Positions 1 to 6,093 of a stretch of 8,613 bases of DNA are shown here, in pieces. The stretch is taken from NCBI GenBank assembly GCA_041563475.1, contig JBFFMY010000082.1, positions 1 to 8,613 on the forward strand, written 5' to 3'. The notes under the pieces were generated by a model. It was not told the origin of the DNA, made no database searches, and worked only from the letters and a program-made list of their open reading frames with translations. Numbering within the stretch: the stretch's first letter is position 1; each line of letters begins with the position of its first letter. Origin of the DNA: CAJXZP01 sp041563475 (GTDB lineage Bacteria > Bacteroidota > Bacteroidia > Flavobacteriales_G > Salibacteraceae). Position numbers and translations under genes: made by a program.

Positions 1-1
1 C

Positions 2-151
2 CTAAAAACATCCTTCAATAGCTATAAAACCCACTCAAATTCAAGGGGTTATCGTTAGGGGTTTAACGGACAAGAAAAGGATGATGAGTGGAAAGGAGAG
101 GGAAACTCATTAGATTTTGGGGCTAGAATTTATAACACATTAAAGGGGTAG
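2..151 (+). pseudogene. RHS-repeat core domain remnant
   Basis: Reading from position 2, this stretch encodes a fragment recognisable as the core signature of Bacteroidota RHS/YD-repeat proteins. It reads FNS, then further on YR, a stop, GFNGQEKDDEW, KGEGNS and LDFGARIYN. In intact relatives the block is typically Y-R-Y/F-G-F-N-G-K/Q-E-K-D-D-E, a short Gly-rich stretch, then an aromatic-rich R-x-Y/H-D-P-x-x-G-R-F segment leading into the variable toxin tip. Here the expected aromatic codon before GFNG is TAG (56-58), and a second stop (149-151) falls right after ARIYNTLKG, where the GRF and VDP parts should follow. No start codon or downstream continuation is visible, so this is a broken fragment or the scar of a lost gene. 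The left part may continue outside the window. RHS proteins are large surface or secreted polymorphic toxins; nothing here is expected to function. The family match is firm on the motif; the history is inference. Confidence 0.72.
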
Positions 152-235
152 ATAACAGACAAAGAGTTTCACATTGTGGATATTTCATAGGCTTTTTACT
201 TCTATTTCATTCAACAAGTTTGACTCGTAAGAATA

Positions 236-268
236 AAAAAACCGGTCCCTTTCGGTAACCGGTTTTTT
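236..268 (-). terminator. Intrinsic terminator after tRNA-Ser
   Basis: Positions 236-246 and 258-268 are exact reverse complements (A6-CCGGT and ACCGG-T6), giving an 11-bp arm pair around an 11-nt loop. The GC core is CCGG and a run of U follows on the minus-strand transcript. It starts 3 nt beyond the encoded CCA of the tRNA, so it most likely ends the tRNA-Ser transcript. Its symmetric A/T tracts could also stop transcription coming from the left. Confidence 0.8.
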
Positions 269-271
269 GTC

Positions 272-359
272 TGGCGGAGAATGAGGGATTCGAACCCCCG
301 GAACCTCGCAGTTCAATAGTTTTCAAGACTACCGCAATCGACCACTCTGCCAATTCTCC
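272..359 (-). tRNA. tRNA-Ser (anticodon UGA)
   Basis: Read on the minus strand, the acceptor stem GGAGAAT (359-353) pairs with ATTCTCC (282-276). The discriminator G (275) and an encoded CCA (274-272) follow. The anticodon loop is CTTGAAA, with anticodon TGA at 325-323 (wobble T, reads UCN serine codons). A long variable arm (GAAC...GTTC) makes it a class II tRNA, as expected for serine, and the T loop is TTCGAAT. Length is 88 nt including CCA. It lies downstream of the dehydrogenase gene on the same strand and just upstream of a strong terminator, so some read-through transcription from that gene is possible. Confidence 0.97.
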
Positions 360-363
360 GGTG

Positions 364-397
364 CGAAAGTAATTTTCTTTTTTAATCTGAAAACAAA
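364..397 (-). promoter_or_regulatory. Possible tRNA-Ser promoter
   Basis: On the minus strand, TACTTTCG (371-364) matches the Bacteroidota -7 consensus TAnnTTTG at all but one position. TTTG (397-394) lies 22 nt upstream, as a candidate -33 element. Transcription would start almost at the mature 5' end of the tRNA (about 360), leaving little or no leader. This rests on consensus matching only. Confidence 0.4.
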
Positions 398-423
398 TTT
401 TTTCAAAAAATTATAAATTTCTT

Positions 424-1125
424 TTACCATGGATTTGTAGCCCACACCGTTACTTCTGGTATCATGCCACGATCATCCATGGAAAGTGCTGAAACTATGG
501 TATGTGCAATTTCAAGGGGGGTGATTTTTTTCGGAACATTTGGTCTTTCAACACGGTTCTCTGATCCAAAAGCAGTGGGTACTTCACTTGGATTCACTAA
601 AATTACGCGAATATTATGGGGTCTTAACTCCGCTTGTAGACATTGAGTGAGCCCTCGGAGCGCAAATTTTGAAGCCGAATATGCAGAACCCGTTTTGTAC
701 CCATTTAATCCCGAAGTAGAACCAATGTTTATAACCGTACCAGAACCTTGAGATTTAAACATTTCTGCTGCATACTTGGTCATTATAGCCACTCCAAAAA
801 CATTGGTTTGAAAAATTGAATTGAAGTCGCTACGTTCCAAATTTTCAATGGGTAGGTGTGTGCCGATACCTGCATTATTGATTAAAACATCTAATCTTCC
901 ATACTTTTCCTGGATGATTTCATAGGTCTTTTTAATGTCTTCATCTTTAGATACGTCAGCATGAATACCAAATACGTCTAATTCTTTGGCAACTTCATTT
1001 AATTTATTTGGATTTCGCCCTGTAATTATTACAATCGCACCCAACCCTGTGAGTAATTTTGCCGTTGATTTTCCAATACCTGAACTGCCTCCGGTAATTA
1101 AAATAATTTTTTTGTTTAAGTGCAT
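424..1125 (-). CDS. Short-chain dehydrogenase/reductase (SDR)
   Basis: This 233-aa protein is a classical SDR, a cytoplasmic NAD(P)-dependent oxidoreductase with a Rossmann fold. The cofactor loop TGGSSGIG is at residues 11-18, NNAG at 83-86, the structural Asn at 108 (TNVFG), the catalytic Ser at 136 (INIGS) and the Y149-S-A-S-K153 catalytic pair. ITGRN at the end of strand 2 (R37) and D57 in HADVS suggest NADP(H) preference; that is inference. Length is normal for the family and all active-site residues are present, so it should be active. The substrate cannot be told: the C-terminal substrate loop (about 180-200) gives no clear clue. It resembles generic 3-oxoacyl-ACP-reductase-like SDRs but sits apart from any fatty acid genes. 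The ATG at 1125 gives the expected few residues before strand 1. The gene is divergent from the GWxTD gene; a weak -7-like TAGTTTTA lies about 25-35 nt upstream. No terminator is seen before the tRNA. Confidence 0.93.
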   Translation of the reverse strand: MHLNKKIILITGGSSGIGKSTAKLLTGLGAIVIITGRNPNKLNEVAKELDVFGIHADVSKDEDIKKTYEIIQEKYGRLDVLINNAGIGTHLPIENLERSDFNSIFQTNVFGVAIMTKYAAEMFKSQGSGTVINIGSTSGLNGYKTGSAYSASKFALRGLTQCLQAELRPHNIRVILVNPSEVPTAFGSENRVERPNVPKKITPLEIAHTIVSALSMDDRGMIPEVTVWATNPW

Positions 1126-1186
1126 TTTCAGTAATTTTAAAGCGTTATAAATTCCAGTAAAACTAAGTATTACTTTTTTTATCCGC

Positions 1187-1194
1187 TATGTTTG
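1187..1194 (+). promoter_or_regulatory. -7 promoter box for GWxTD gene
   Basis: TATGTTTG is an exact match to the Bacteroidota -7 element TAnnTTTG. It lies 35 nt before the ATG at 1230, which predicts a leader of about 30 nt. I see no convincing TTG -33 element at the usual spacing, so the assignment depends on one box and its position in a divergent intergenic region. Confidence 0.45.
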
Positions 1195-1229
1195 CTTGTT
1201 GGAACATTTGAAAAATATATTTATACACC

Positions 1230-2705
1230 ATGACCAATAAAATCTTCGTAATATTATTCGTTTTCGTTGGAACATTTAATTCAATTTTAGCTCAATCTAT
1301 TGATAAACAACCCCGTGCTTTGTTTTCCATTCAGCGTTTCTACCATCCTGAAGAAGGAGCGTACATTGAATTGTATTTGAGTTTTGATGCGTCCTCACTA
1401 ATGCAGGTTAAAATTGACGATTATTATCAGTCGAAAATGGAGGTGTTATACGTAATTAAGAAAAATGATAATATTGTTAAATATGATAAATTCGAGGTTT
1501 TAGGTCCGAAAATGGCTCAAGCCGATTTGTATCAAGACTTTTTGGATGTCCAAACCTTTAAATTACAACCAGATCAATATGTGGTAGAAGTTTCTTTGCG
1601 TGATGTGAATTCTTCAACCTCGCCAATAAAAGTAACCCAGAATTTAACGGTAGATTTTAATGAGAAAAAAATGGCGGTTTCCGATGTGATGTTTGAAAAA
1701 TCAATTGAAGAAACTTTTGCGCAAGGGCCACTCGTGAAAAATGGGCTGAAAATGATTCCTTGGCTAGTTTCTGTTTTGCCTGCATTTATGGACCAAGTCT
1801 ATGTGTATGCGGAAGTGTATAACTCCGATTTTGAATTGGGTTTAAATGGTGCGTATGTTGAAAAGCATACGTTAAAAAATATTGATGTAGATTCTATCTT
1901 TCCGGCATATTCCAGTATTAAACGTGTGGAATGCAAAGAGGTAAATGTTATTTTGAAACCTTTGGACTTAACAACGCTCCCAAAAGGTTCTTATGTGTAT
2001 TCTATTGATTTATATAATAGAGATAACGAATTAGTTGCATCCAATGGAATTCAATTTTATAGGGAAAGCCTAGTGCCAGAATTGAAAAAGGATTTTCTAG
2101 TTCAAGGTTTCGCTGATTTTGCAACTATAATAAATTCCGAAACGAGTAGAGATTCCATTGTAGATTTTTTTAGATGCATCAGACCTTTGGGAGATTATGC
2201 TCATCAAAATTTCATCGATAAAAACTGGGAATCAACGGAGTCTGAAATTCTTAAATCGTACATTATTTCGTTTTGGACTAGCTATAAACCAGAGAGCCCA
2301 ACCAATGAATGGTTAAAATATCGTGCATTGGTAAATGTAGTAAATAAAGAATTCGGAAATAGTATTCAAAAAGGATATGATACAGATAGGGGAATGACTT
2401 ATTTGCAATATGGGCCGCCAGATCAGATAGTTGTTAGGGAAAACGAACCTTCTTCCTATCCGTATATCATCTGGCAATATTATACACATCCGAAGCAAAG
2501 CAATGCCATGTATGTTTTTTATGATCCATCGTTAACATATAGAAATTATGTTTTACTGCATAGTAACGTGCGTGGCGAAAAAACAAACACAAGATGGCGC
2601 TTGATCCTTCAATCGCGAAATAATCCAAATGCAGACATCGATCAGGAAGAAGGTGTTCAACACTGGGGAGGCAGAGCAGATGATTACTTTGAAAATCCAA
2701 GATAA
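1230..2705 (+). CDS. Secreted GWxTD domain-containing protein
   Basis: This 491-aa protein starts with a Sec signal peptide: a lysine at residue 4, a hydrophobic core at 5-20, and likely cleavage after A21 in SILA-QS. It is therefore exported to the periplasm or outer surface. The C-terminal third carries the GWxTD domain. The name-giving motif is GYDTD at 382-386 (Tyr in place of Trp), followed by R387-G and YGPPD at 394-398, then an IIWQYY strand, and the protein ends in YFENPR, which is family-typical. The preceding 360 residues look like beta-rich modules (alternating VYVYAEVYN, YVVEVSLRD strands) with no catalytic motif that I recognise. The GWxTD family is common in Bacteroidota and of unknown function. 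No lipobox, transmembrane segment or type IX sorting domain is visible. It is followed after 59 nt by a glycosyltransferase on the same strand with no terminator between, so the two are probably co-transcribed. This hints at, but does not prove, an envelope role. Confidence 0.9.
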   Translation: MTNKIFVILFVFVGTFNSILAQSIDKQPRALFSIQRFYHPEEGAYIELYLSFDASSLMQVKIDDYYQSKMEVLYVIKKNDNIVKYDKFEVLGPKMAQADLYQDFLDVQTFKLQPDQYVVEVSLRDVNSSTSPIKVTQNLTVDFNEKKMAVSDVMFEKSIEETFAQGPLVKNGLKMIPWLVSVLPAFMDQVYVYAEVYNSDFELGLNGAYVEKHTLKNIDVDSIFPAYSSIKRVECKEVNVILKPLDLTTLPKGSYVYSIDLYNRDNELVASNGIQFYRESLVPELKKDFLVQGFADFATIINSETSRDSIVDFFRCIRPLGDYAHQNFIDKNWESTESEILKSYIISFWTSYKPESPTNEWLKYRALVNVVNKEFGNSIQKGYDTDRGMTYLQYGPPDQIVVRENEPSSYPYIIWQYYTHPKQSNAMYVFYDPSLTYRNYVLLHSNVRGEKTNTRWRLILQSRNNPNADIDQEEGVQHWGGRADDYFENPR

Positions 2706-2764
2706 TCTTTGGTGTATTTGCTTATTGTACCTAAAATTGCAGCTTACGTAAATACACATCACCA

Positions 2765-3817
2765 TTGGCGATTTCACCGGAAAATAAATTAGAAGTAGCT
2801 GTTGTTCTATTGAGCTACAACAGCTTGTCTTTGGTAAAAGATTTTTTACCCAAAATTATTGCCACAACACCCCAATCGGAGACCGTAAAAATCATCGTAG
2901 TGGATAACGCCTCAACGGATGGAACTTCTAATTACATTAAAACCAATCACCCTGATATTCAAGTGATACGATTCGATGTAAATCAAGGCTTTACAGGTGG
3001 TTACTTAAAGTCATTATCACAAATTGAAGCCACTAATTTTGTTCTAGTAAGTTCGGATATAGAGGTAACTGAAAACTGGTTTCAACCCGCAATTGACTTG
3101 TTAAATTCATCCGAAGATATTGCAGCTGTTCAGCCAAAAATTATGTCTTACGACAGAAGGAACGAGTTTGAATATGCTGGAGCTGGAGGGGGGTATATTG
3201 ATGCTTTTGGCTATCCATTTTGTAAAGGAAGACTTATTAATGTTTTGGAAGAGGATAAGGGGCAATACGATGAAGAATCAGAAATTTTCTGGGCTTCAGG
3301 AGCCTGTTTTTTTATTAAATCGAAAGCTTGGAAGAAAGCTAATGGGTTTGATTTAGACTTTTTTGCACACATGGAAGAAATTGATATGTGCTGGCGATTA
3401 AAGGGAATGGGTTATAGAATTATGTATCAGCCCAAATCTGTAATTTATCATATGGGTGGATTTGTCATTAAATACGGCTCTCCCCAAAAGATATATCGAA
3501 ACCATCGAAATAATCTGTTAATGCTGATTAAGAATTTATCTACTGTGGATTTGTTGTGGAAATTGCCTATCCGTTTATTATTGGATCATGCTGCAGCTTT
3601 AAGCATGTTACATGAAAAGAACCCAGAAGGTGCAATGCAAGTATTTAAAGCCCATTGGGATATTTTAAAACATCTTCGCTTTTGGCTAAAGAAACGTGAA
3701 GAAACTCAGTTAACAAAATCTAATATTAACGATAGAGGAATCTACCATGGAAGTTTGATTTATCAATTTTTTGTAAAGGGAAAAAGAAAATTTAGCGAAT
3801 TAGATTGGATACCCTAA
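2765..3817 (+). CDS. Family 2 glycosyltransferase
   Basis: This 350-aa GT-A fold enzyme resembles rhamnosyltransferase-type GT2 proteins (WbbL-like, COG1216). It would move a sugar from a nucleotide-sugar donor to an envelope glycan or lipid acceptor at the inner face of the membrane. Visible motifs are the opening strand VVLLSYN (13-19), the nucleotide-binding VVDNASTDGT (45-54), the NQGFTGG loop (73-79), the metal-binding SSDIE (96-100) in the DxD position, and the acceptor/catalytic-base segment HMEEIDMCWRL (202-212). There are no clear membrane spans; hydrophobic helices near 245-285 may make peripheral membrane contact. No ATG lies in frame between the upstream stop (2732-2734) and the GT core, so the TTG at 2765 is the best start; it leaves nine residues before strand 1. 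Donor and acceptor are unknown. The absence of other polysaccharide genes nearby suggests a stand-alone envelope enzyme. It ends 1 nt from the convergent MATE gene. Confidence 0.92.
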   Translation: MAISPENKLEVAVVLLSYNSLSLVKDFLPKIIATTPQSETVKIIVVDNASTDGTSNYIKTNHPDIQVIRFDVNQGFTGGYLKSLSQIEATNFVLVSSDIEVTENWFQPAIDLLNSSEDIAAVQPKIMSYDRRNEFEYAGAGGGYIDAFGYPFCKGRLINVLEEDKGQYDEESEIFWASGACFFIKSKAWKKANGFDLDFFAHMEEIDMCWRLKGMGYRIMYQPKSVIYHMGGFVIKYGSPQKIYRNHRNNLLMLIKNLSTVDLLWKLPIRLLLDHAAALSMLHEKNPEGAMQVFKAHWDILKHLRFWLKKREETQLTKSNINDRGIYHGSLIYQFFVKGKRKFSELDWIP

Positions 3818-3818
3818 T

Positions 3819-5171
3819 TTAAGATTTCATTTTGAAGCTTAACCCTTTTAATTCCCGCCAAAGAGCTAAAAATGTTACCGATGCAGATAAGGTGTCTGCA
3901 ATTGGAAAAGCCATCCAAATACCGTCAATCCCAAAATATTTAGGCAGAATATATACTAAAGGAATTAAAAACAAACCCTGCCGTGTAAGGGTTAAAAGTA
4001 GGGCAGGAGTAACTTTCCCAATGGCTTGAAAGTAAGCAGCACCAATAAGCTGAATTGGGATCAAGGGGGTAACTAAGAATACTACAAGAATTGCCGGAGG
4101 AGTTAATTCGAGTAGAATGGTATCATTTGTAAACACATTTACCATTAAAGTTCTACCCAATAGTATTAGTACAAAAATTATAGTTGCTATTCCAGAACCA
4201 AAAATGATTGCTTTTTTAATTACATCTTTTACGCGGTCAAAATTCTCTGCTCCATAGTTAAAGCCCGCAATAGGTAACATTCCTTGTGCAAGGCCAATTA
4301 CAGGAAAAAGCACAAACATTAATATCCGATTAATAATTCCGTAAATAGAAATATAAATTTCTCCACCATACTTGAATAACGAATGATTTAATACAATAGA
4401 CAAAATACTTACAGCCCCTTGTCGAGCCAAAGTAACCATGCCCAAGCTATTAATTTCCTTTACAATACTTGAGTCCAGTTTAAGGTGGCTCCAATTGATT
4501 TTCAGCTCACTTTTTTTACTGGATAGGAAATAAACAGAGTAGGAAAAACTTAAAAAATAAGAAATGGAAGTGGCCCAAGCCGCTCCAGCTAAACCCCAGT
4601 CTAAAAAATATATAAAGATAGGGTCTAAAATTAAGTTTGCTATGGCAGGAACAAGCATAATATTCATCGCTACCTTAGGAAAGCCTTGCGCTCGAATAAC
4701 ATTGTTTCCTGCCATCGCAGGAGCTAAAAAAGGAACACCAATCAAAATAATATGGTAGTACATTTTTGCAGGTTGCATAATGTCACCCTGAGCTCCAAAA
4801 AACAATAAAATTTGATCATCAAAATAATACCCAGGAATTACGGTGAGCATAATTAAACCCACTACCATGGTTATTTGATTTCCAAATGTTAAAAGAGCTT
4901 TCTCAGGTTGTTGTGCGCCTAGAGACCGAGAAATTATGGATCCTCCTCCAACACCAATGGCCATCCCTACAGAAGAAATAAGAAAGGTAATAGGCAAAAC
5001 AACGGTTATTGCAGCAATTGCTAAGGATCCTACCCAATGCCCAACAAAAATGGTATCCACAATCATATAAACTGACATTACCAAAATACCAATAGAAGCT
5101 GGAACCGACTGGCTTACAAGTAGTTTATTGATATTTTCTGTGCCTAATTCTGAAGACTTGGGTTTCCCCAT
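3819..5171 (-). CDS. MATE family multidrug efflux transporter
   Basis: This 450-aa polytopic inner-membrane protein has the length and hydrophobic pattern of a 12-helix MATE transporter, an antiporter that exports drugs or metabolites using a sodium or proton gradient. Recognisable parts are helix 1 with YMIVDTIFVGHWVG (35-48), the glycine-rich AIGVGGGSIISRSLGA (71-86), NLILDPIFIYFLDWG (179-193) with a conserved Asp-Pro, and GMLPIAGFNYGA (297-308) in the second half. The two halves are joined by a hydrophilic stretch at about 218-240 (KKSELKINWSHLKLD). The motifs place it nearer the MepA/DinF-like branches than classical NorM; that is judgement by eye. Substrate is unknown. The ATG at 5171 gives the usual short polar N-terminus. 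On its strand TATCTTGC (5198-5191) is like a TAnnTTTG box with one T missing, so its promoter is uncertain. It is separated from the upstream TPR gene by a terminator and shares no obvious function with its neighbours. Confidence 0.94.
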   Translation of the reverse strand: MGKPKSSELGTENINKLLVSQSVPASIGILVMSVYMIVDTIFVGHWVGSLAIAAITVVLPITFLISSVGMAIGVGGGSIISRSLGAQQPEKALLTFGNQITMVVGLIMLTVIPGYYFDDQILLFFGAQGDIMQPAKMYYHIILIGVPFLAPAMAGNNVIRAQGFPKVAMNIMLVPAIANLILDPIFIYFLDWGLAGAAWATSISYFLSFSYSVYFLSSKKSELKINWSHLKLDSSIVKEINSLGMVTLARQGAVSILSIVLNHSLFKYGGEIYISIYGIINRILMFVLFPVIGLAQGMLPIAGFNYGAENFDRVKDVIKKAIIFGSGIATIIFVLILLGRTLMVNVFTNDTILLELTPPAILVVFLVTPLIPIQLIGAAYFQAIGKVTPALLLTLTRQGLFLIPLVYILPKYFGIDGIWMAFPIADTLSASVTFLALWRELKGLSFKMKS

Positions 5172-5242
5172 ATAGCGTTTTTTTAAGGTCGCAAGATAGT
5201 TTTATTTAAAGTTTTTGGGTTTTATAATTTGGTGTTGTTATC

Positions 5243-5270
5243 AAAAAAAAAGCCTCCCAATTTGGAAGGC
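5243..5270 (-). terminator. Intrinsic terminator after TPR gene
   Basis: On the minus strand GCCTTCC (5270-5264), a 5-nt loop and GGGAGGC (5258-5252) form a 7-bp stem with one G-U pair, followed by nine T (5251-5243). It lies 23 nt past the TPR gene stop and upstream of the MATE gene, so it separates the two minus-strand units. Confidence 0.85.
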
Positions 5271-5293
5271 CTTTCTTTAAAAAAAATACGGGT

Positions 5294-5977
5294 TTATTTT
5301 GCAATGAAAGATTCAGCGTGTGCTAAATACTTCTCGATATCCCGACCTTCTTGAGAATCTGGATATTGCGTTTTAATTCTTTGGTAAAATTTAACAGCTT
5401 TTTCGTAATCTCCAATTTTCTCCGCAACGATACCACCTTTCTTAAGGTAGATAGGTGTAGAAAAATCATTCACGTAAGCATTTGCCGCCTTTTCATAAGA
5501 AGTAATGGCTTCATCGTATGCTTCCAATTGAACCAAACAATCTCCAATGCCACCTTGTGTTAATGCCTTGGTCATGTGATCTTCTGGAGAATATGCTTTA
5601 TAATACTCAATAGCTTCTTCATAGCTACCCGTATGCATCAAAGAAACAGCCATATAGTATTTAGAAGTATTACCTATAGTTGTTGAACCATAAGTATCAA
5701 TAATTTCCTCAAATCCAATAATTTCCTCATTTCCATACATCGCTAAATTGAATGAATCAATTGCGAATGCTTTTTGAGCTTGAAACACACTTTGCTCAGC
5801 CTCTTTTTGAAGTGGTGGCAAATACATGCTAAAATAATAAAAAGAACCAAAAACAATAACAATAATTGCTCCTAGAGCAATGGTTATAGGTTGTTTTTTC
5901 TGATCCAAAAACTTCTCAGCTTTTGAATAGGCTTCTCCAATATTAATATCTTCCTTATGATCTTGATGTTTGCTCAT
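5294..5977 (-). CDS. Membrane-anchored tetratricopeptide repeat protein
   Basis: This 227-aa protein has a polar, charged N-terminus (1-30), one transmembrane helix at about 31-53 (ITIALGAIIVIVFGSFYYF), then an extracytoplasmic helical domain. Lysines just before the helix (K27, K28) favour a cytoplasmic N-terminus. TPR-type helix pairs are seen at about 103-129 (SLMHTGSYEEAIEYYKAY), 139-166 (LVQLEAYDEAITSYEKA) and 175-206 (VAEKIGDYEKAVKFYQRI), each with the G/A-x-Y-x-x-A spacing. The layout recalls YfgM-like ancillary proteins, which act with the secretion or outer-membrane assembly machinery, but the match is architectural only. The gene is divergent from recF. The ATG at 5977 has a good -7 box 23-30 nt upstream, and a clear terminator follows the stop. 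No enzymatic motif is seen; a scaffolding or chaperone role is likely, partner unknown. Confidence 0.88.
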   Translation of the reverse strand: MSKHQDHKEDINIGEAYSKAEKFLDQKKQPITIALGAIIVIVFGSFYYFSMYLPPLQKEAEQSVFQAQKAFAIDSFNLAMYGNEEIIGFEEIIDTYGSTTIGNTSKYYMAVSLMHTGSYEEAIEYYKAYSPEDHMTKALTQGGIGDCLVQLEAYDEAITSYEKAANAYVNDFSTPIYLKKGGIVAEKIGDYEKAVKFYQRIKTQYPDSQEGRDIEKYLAHAESFIAK

Positions 5978-6000
5978 ATTAAATGTAATTTTTAGGCGTG

Positions 6001-6008
6001 CAAATATA
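6001..6008 (-). promoter_or_regulatory. -7 promoter box for TPR gene
   Basis: On the minus strand TATATTTG (6008-6001) matches TAnnTTTG exactly and is followed by CACG. It lies 23 nt before the TPR gene ATG and predicts a leader of roughly 17-20 nt. No clear TTG is seen at the -33 position, only an AT-rich stretch. Confidence 0.45.
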
Positions 6009-6065
6009 TTTATTTACTCGTATTGATTGTTGAAAAAATGAATCGAAGCCCTAGTTTTTTGTACG

Positions 6066-6073
6066 TACATTTG
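6066..6073 (+). promoter_or_regulatory. -7 promoter box for recF
   Basis: TACATTTG matches TAnnTTTG exactly and lies 20 nt before the recF ATG at 6094. It predicts a start near 6077-6080 and a very short leader. A -33 TTG at normal spacing is not apparent. The box sits right after a GTACGTAC palindrome (6061-6068, overlapping its first bases), which may be chance. Confidence 0.42.
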
Positions 6074-6075
6074 TT

Positions 6076-6092
6076 CACAACTAAAAGTTGTG
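6076..6092 (+). repeat. Inverted repeat abutting recF start codon
   Basis: CACAAC (6076-6081) and GTTGTG (6087-6092) are perfect inverted repeats around a TAAAA loop. In RNA the stem can extend by U-G and U-A pairs (6075 with 6093, 6074 with 6094), so it could tie up the A of the recF AUG. It may be a translational hairpin, a small operator, or chance in AT-rich DNA. Part of the left arm could lie upstream of the transcription start, in which case only the DNA form would matter. Confidence 0.4.
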
Positions 6093-6093
6093 G

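Noticed and set aside
464..646. Plus-strand open frame inside the dehydrogenase
   Set aside because: It is antisense to a complete SDR with all catalytic residues and matches nothing.
424..1125. Naming the SDR as fabG
   Set aside because: The motifs are shared by all classical SDRs and no fatty-acid synthesis genes lie nearby.
2313..2777. Three open frames on the minus strand within and just after the GWxTD gene
   Set aside because: They lie antisense to a gene with a signal peptide and family motifs, match no known domain, and have cysteine/histidine-rich shadow composition.
3832..4758. Plus-strand open frames at 3832-4029 and 4564-4758
   Set aside because: They are antisense to the MATE gene, rich in Lys and Pro as expected from the reverse of membrane-helix codons, and have no motif.
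6088..6093. In-frame TTG six bases upstream of the recF ATG as the start
   Set aside because: It adds only Met-Trp before the standard RecF N-terminus, and TTG is a weaker start than the ATG at 6094.
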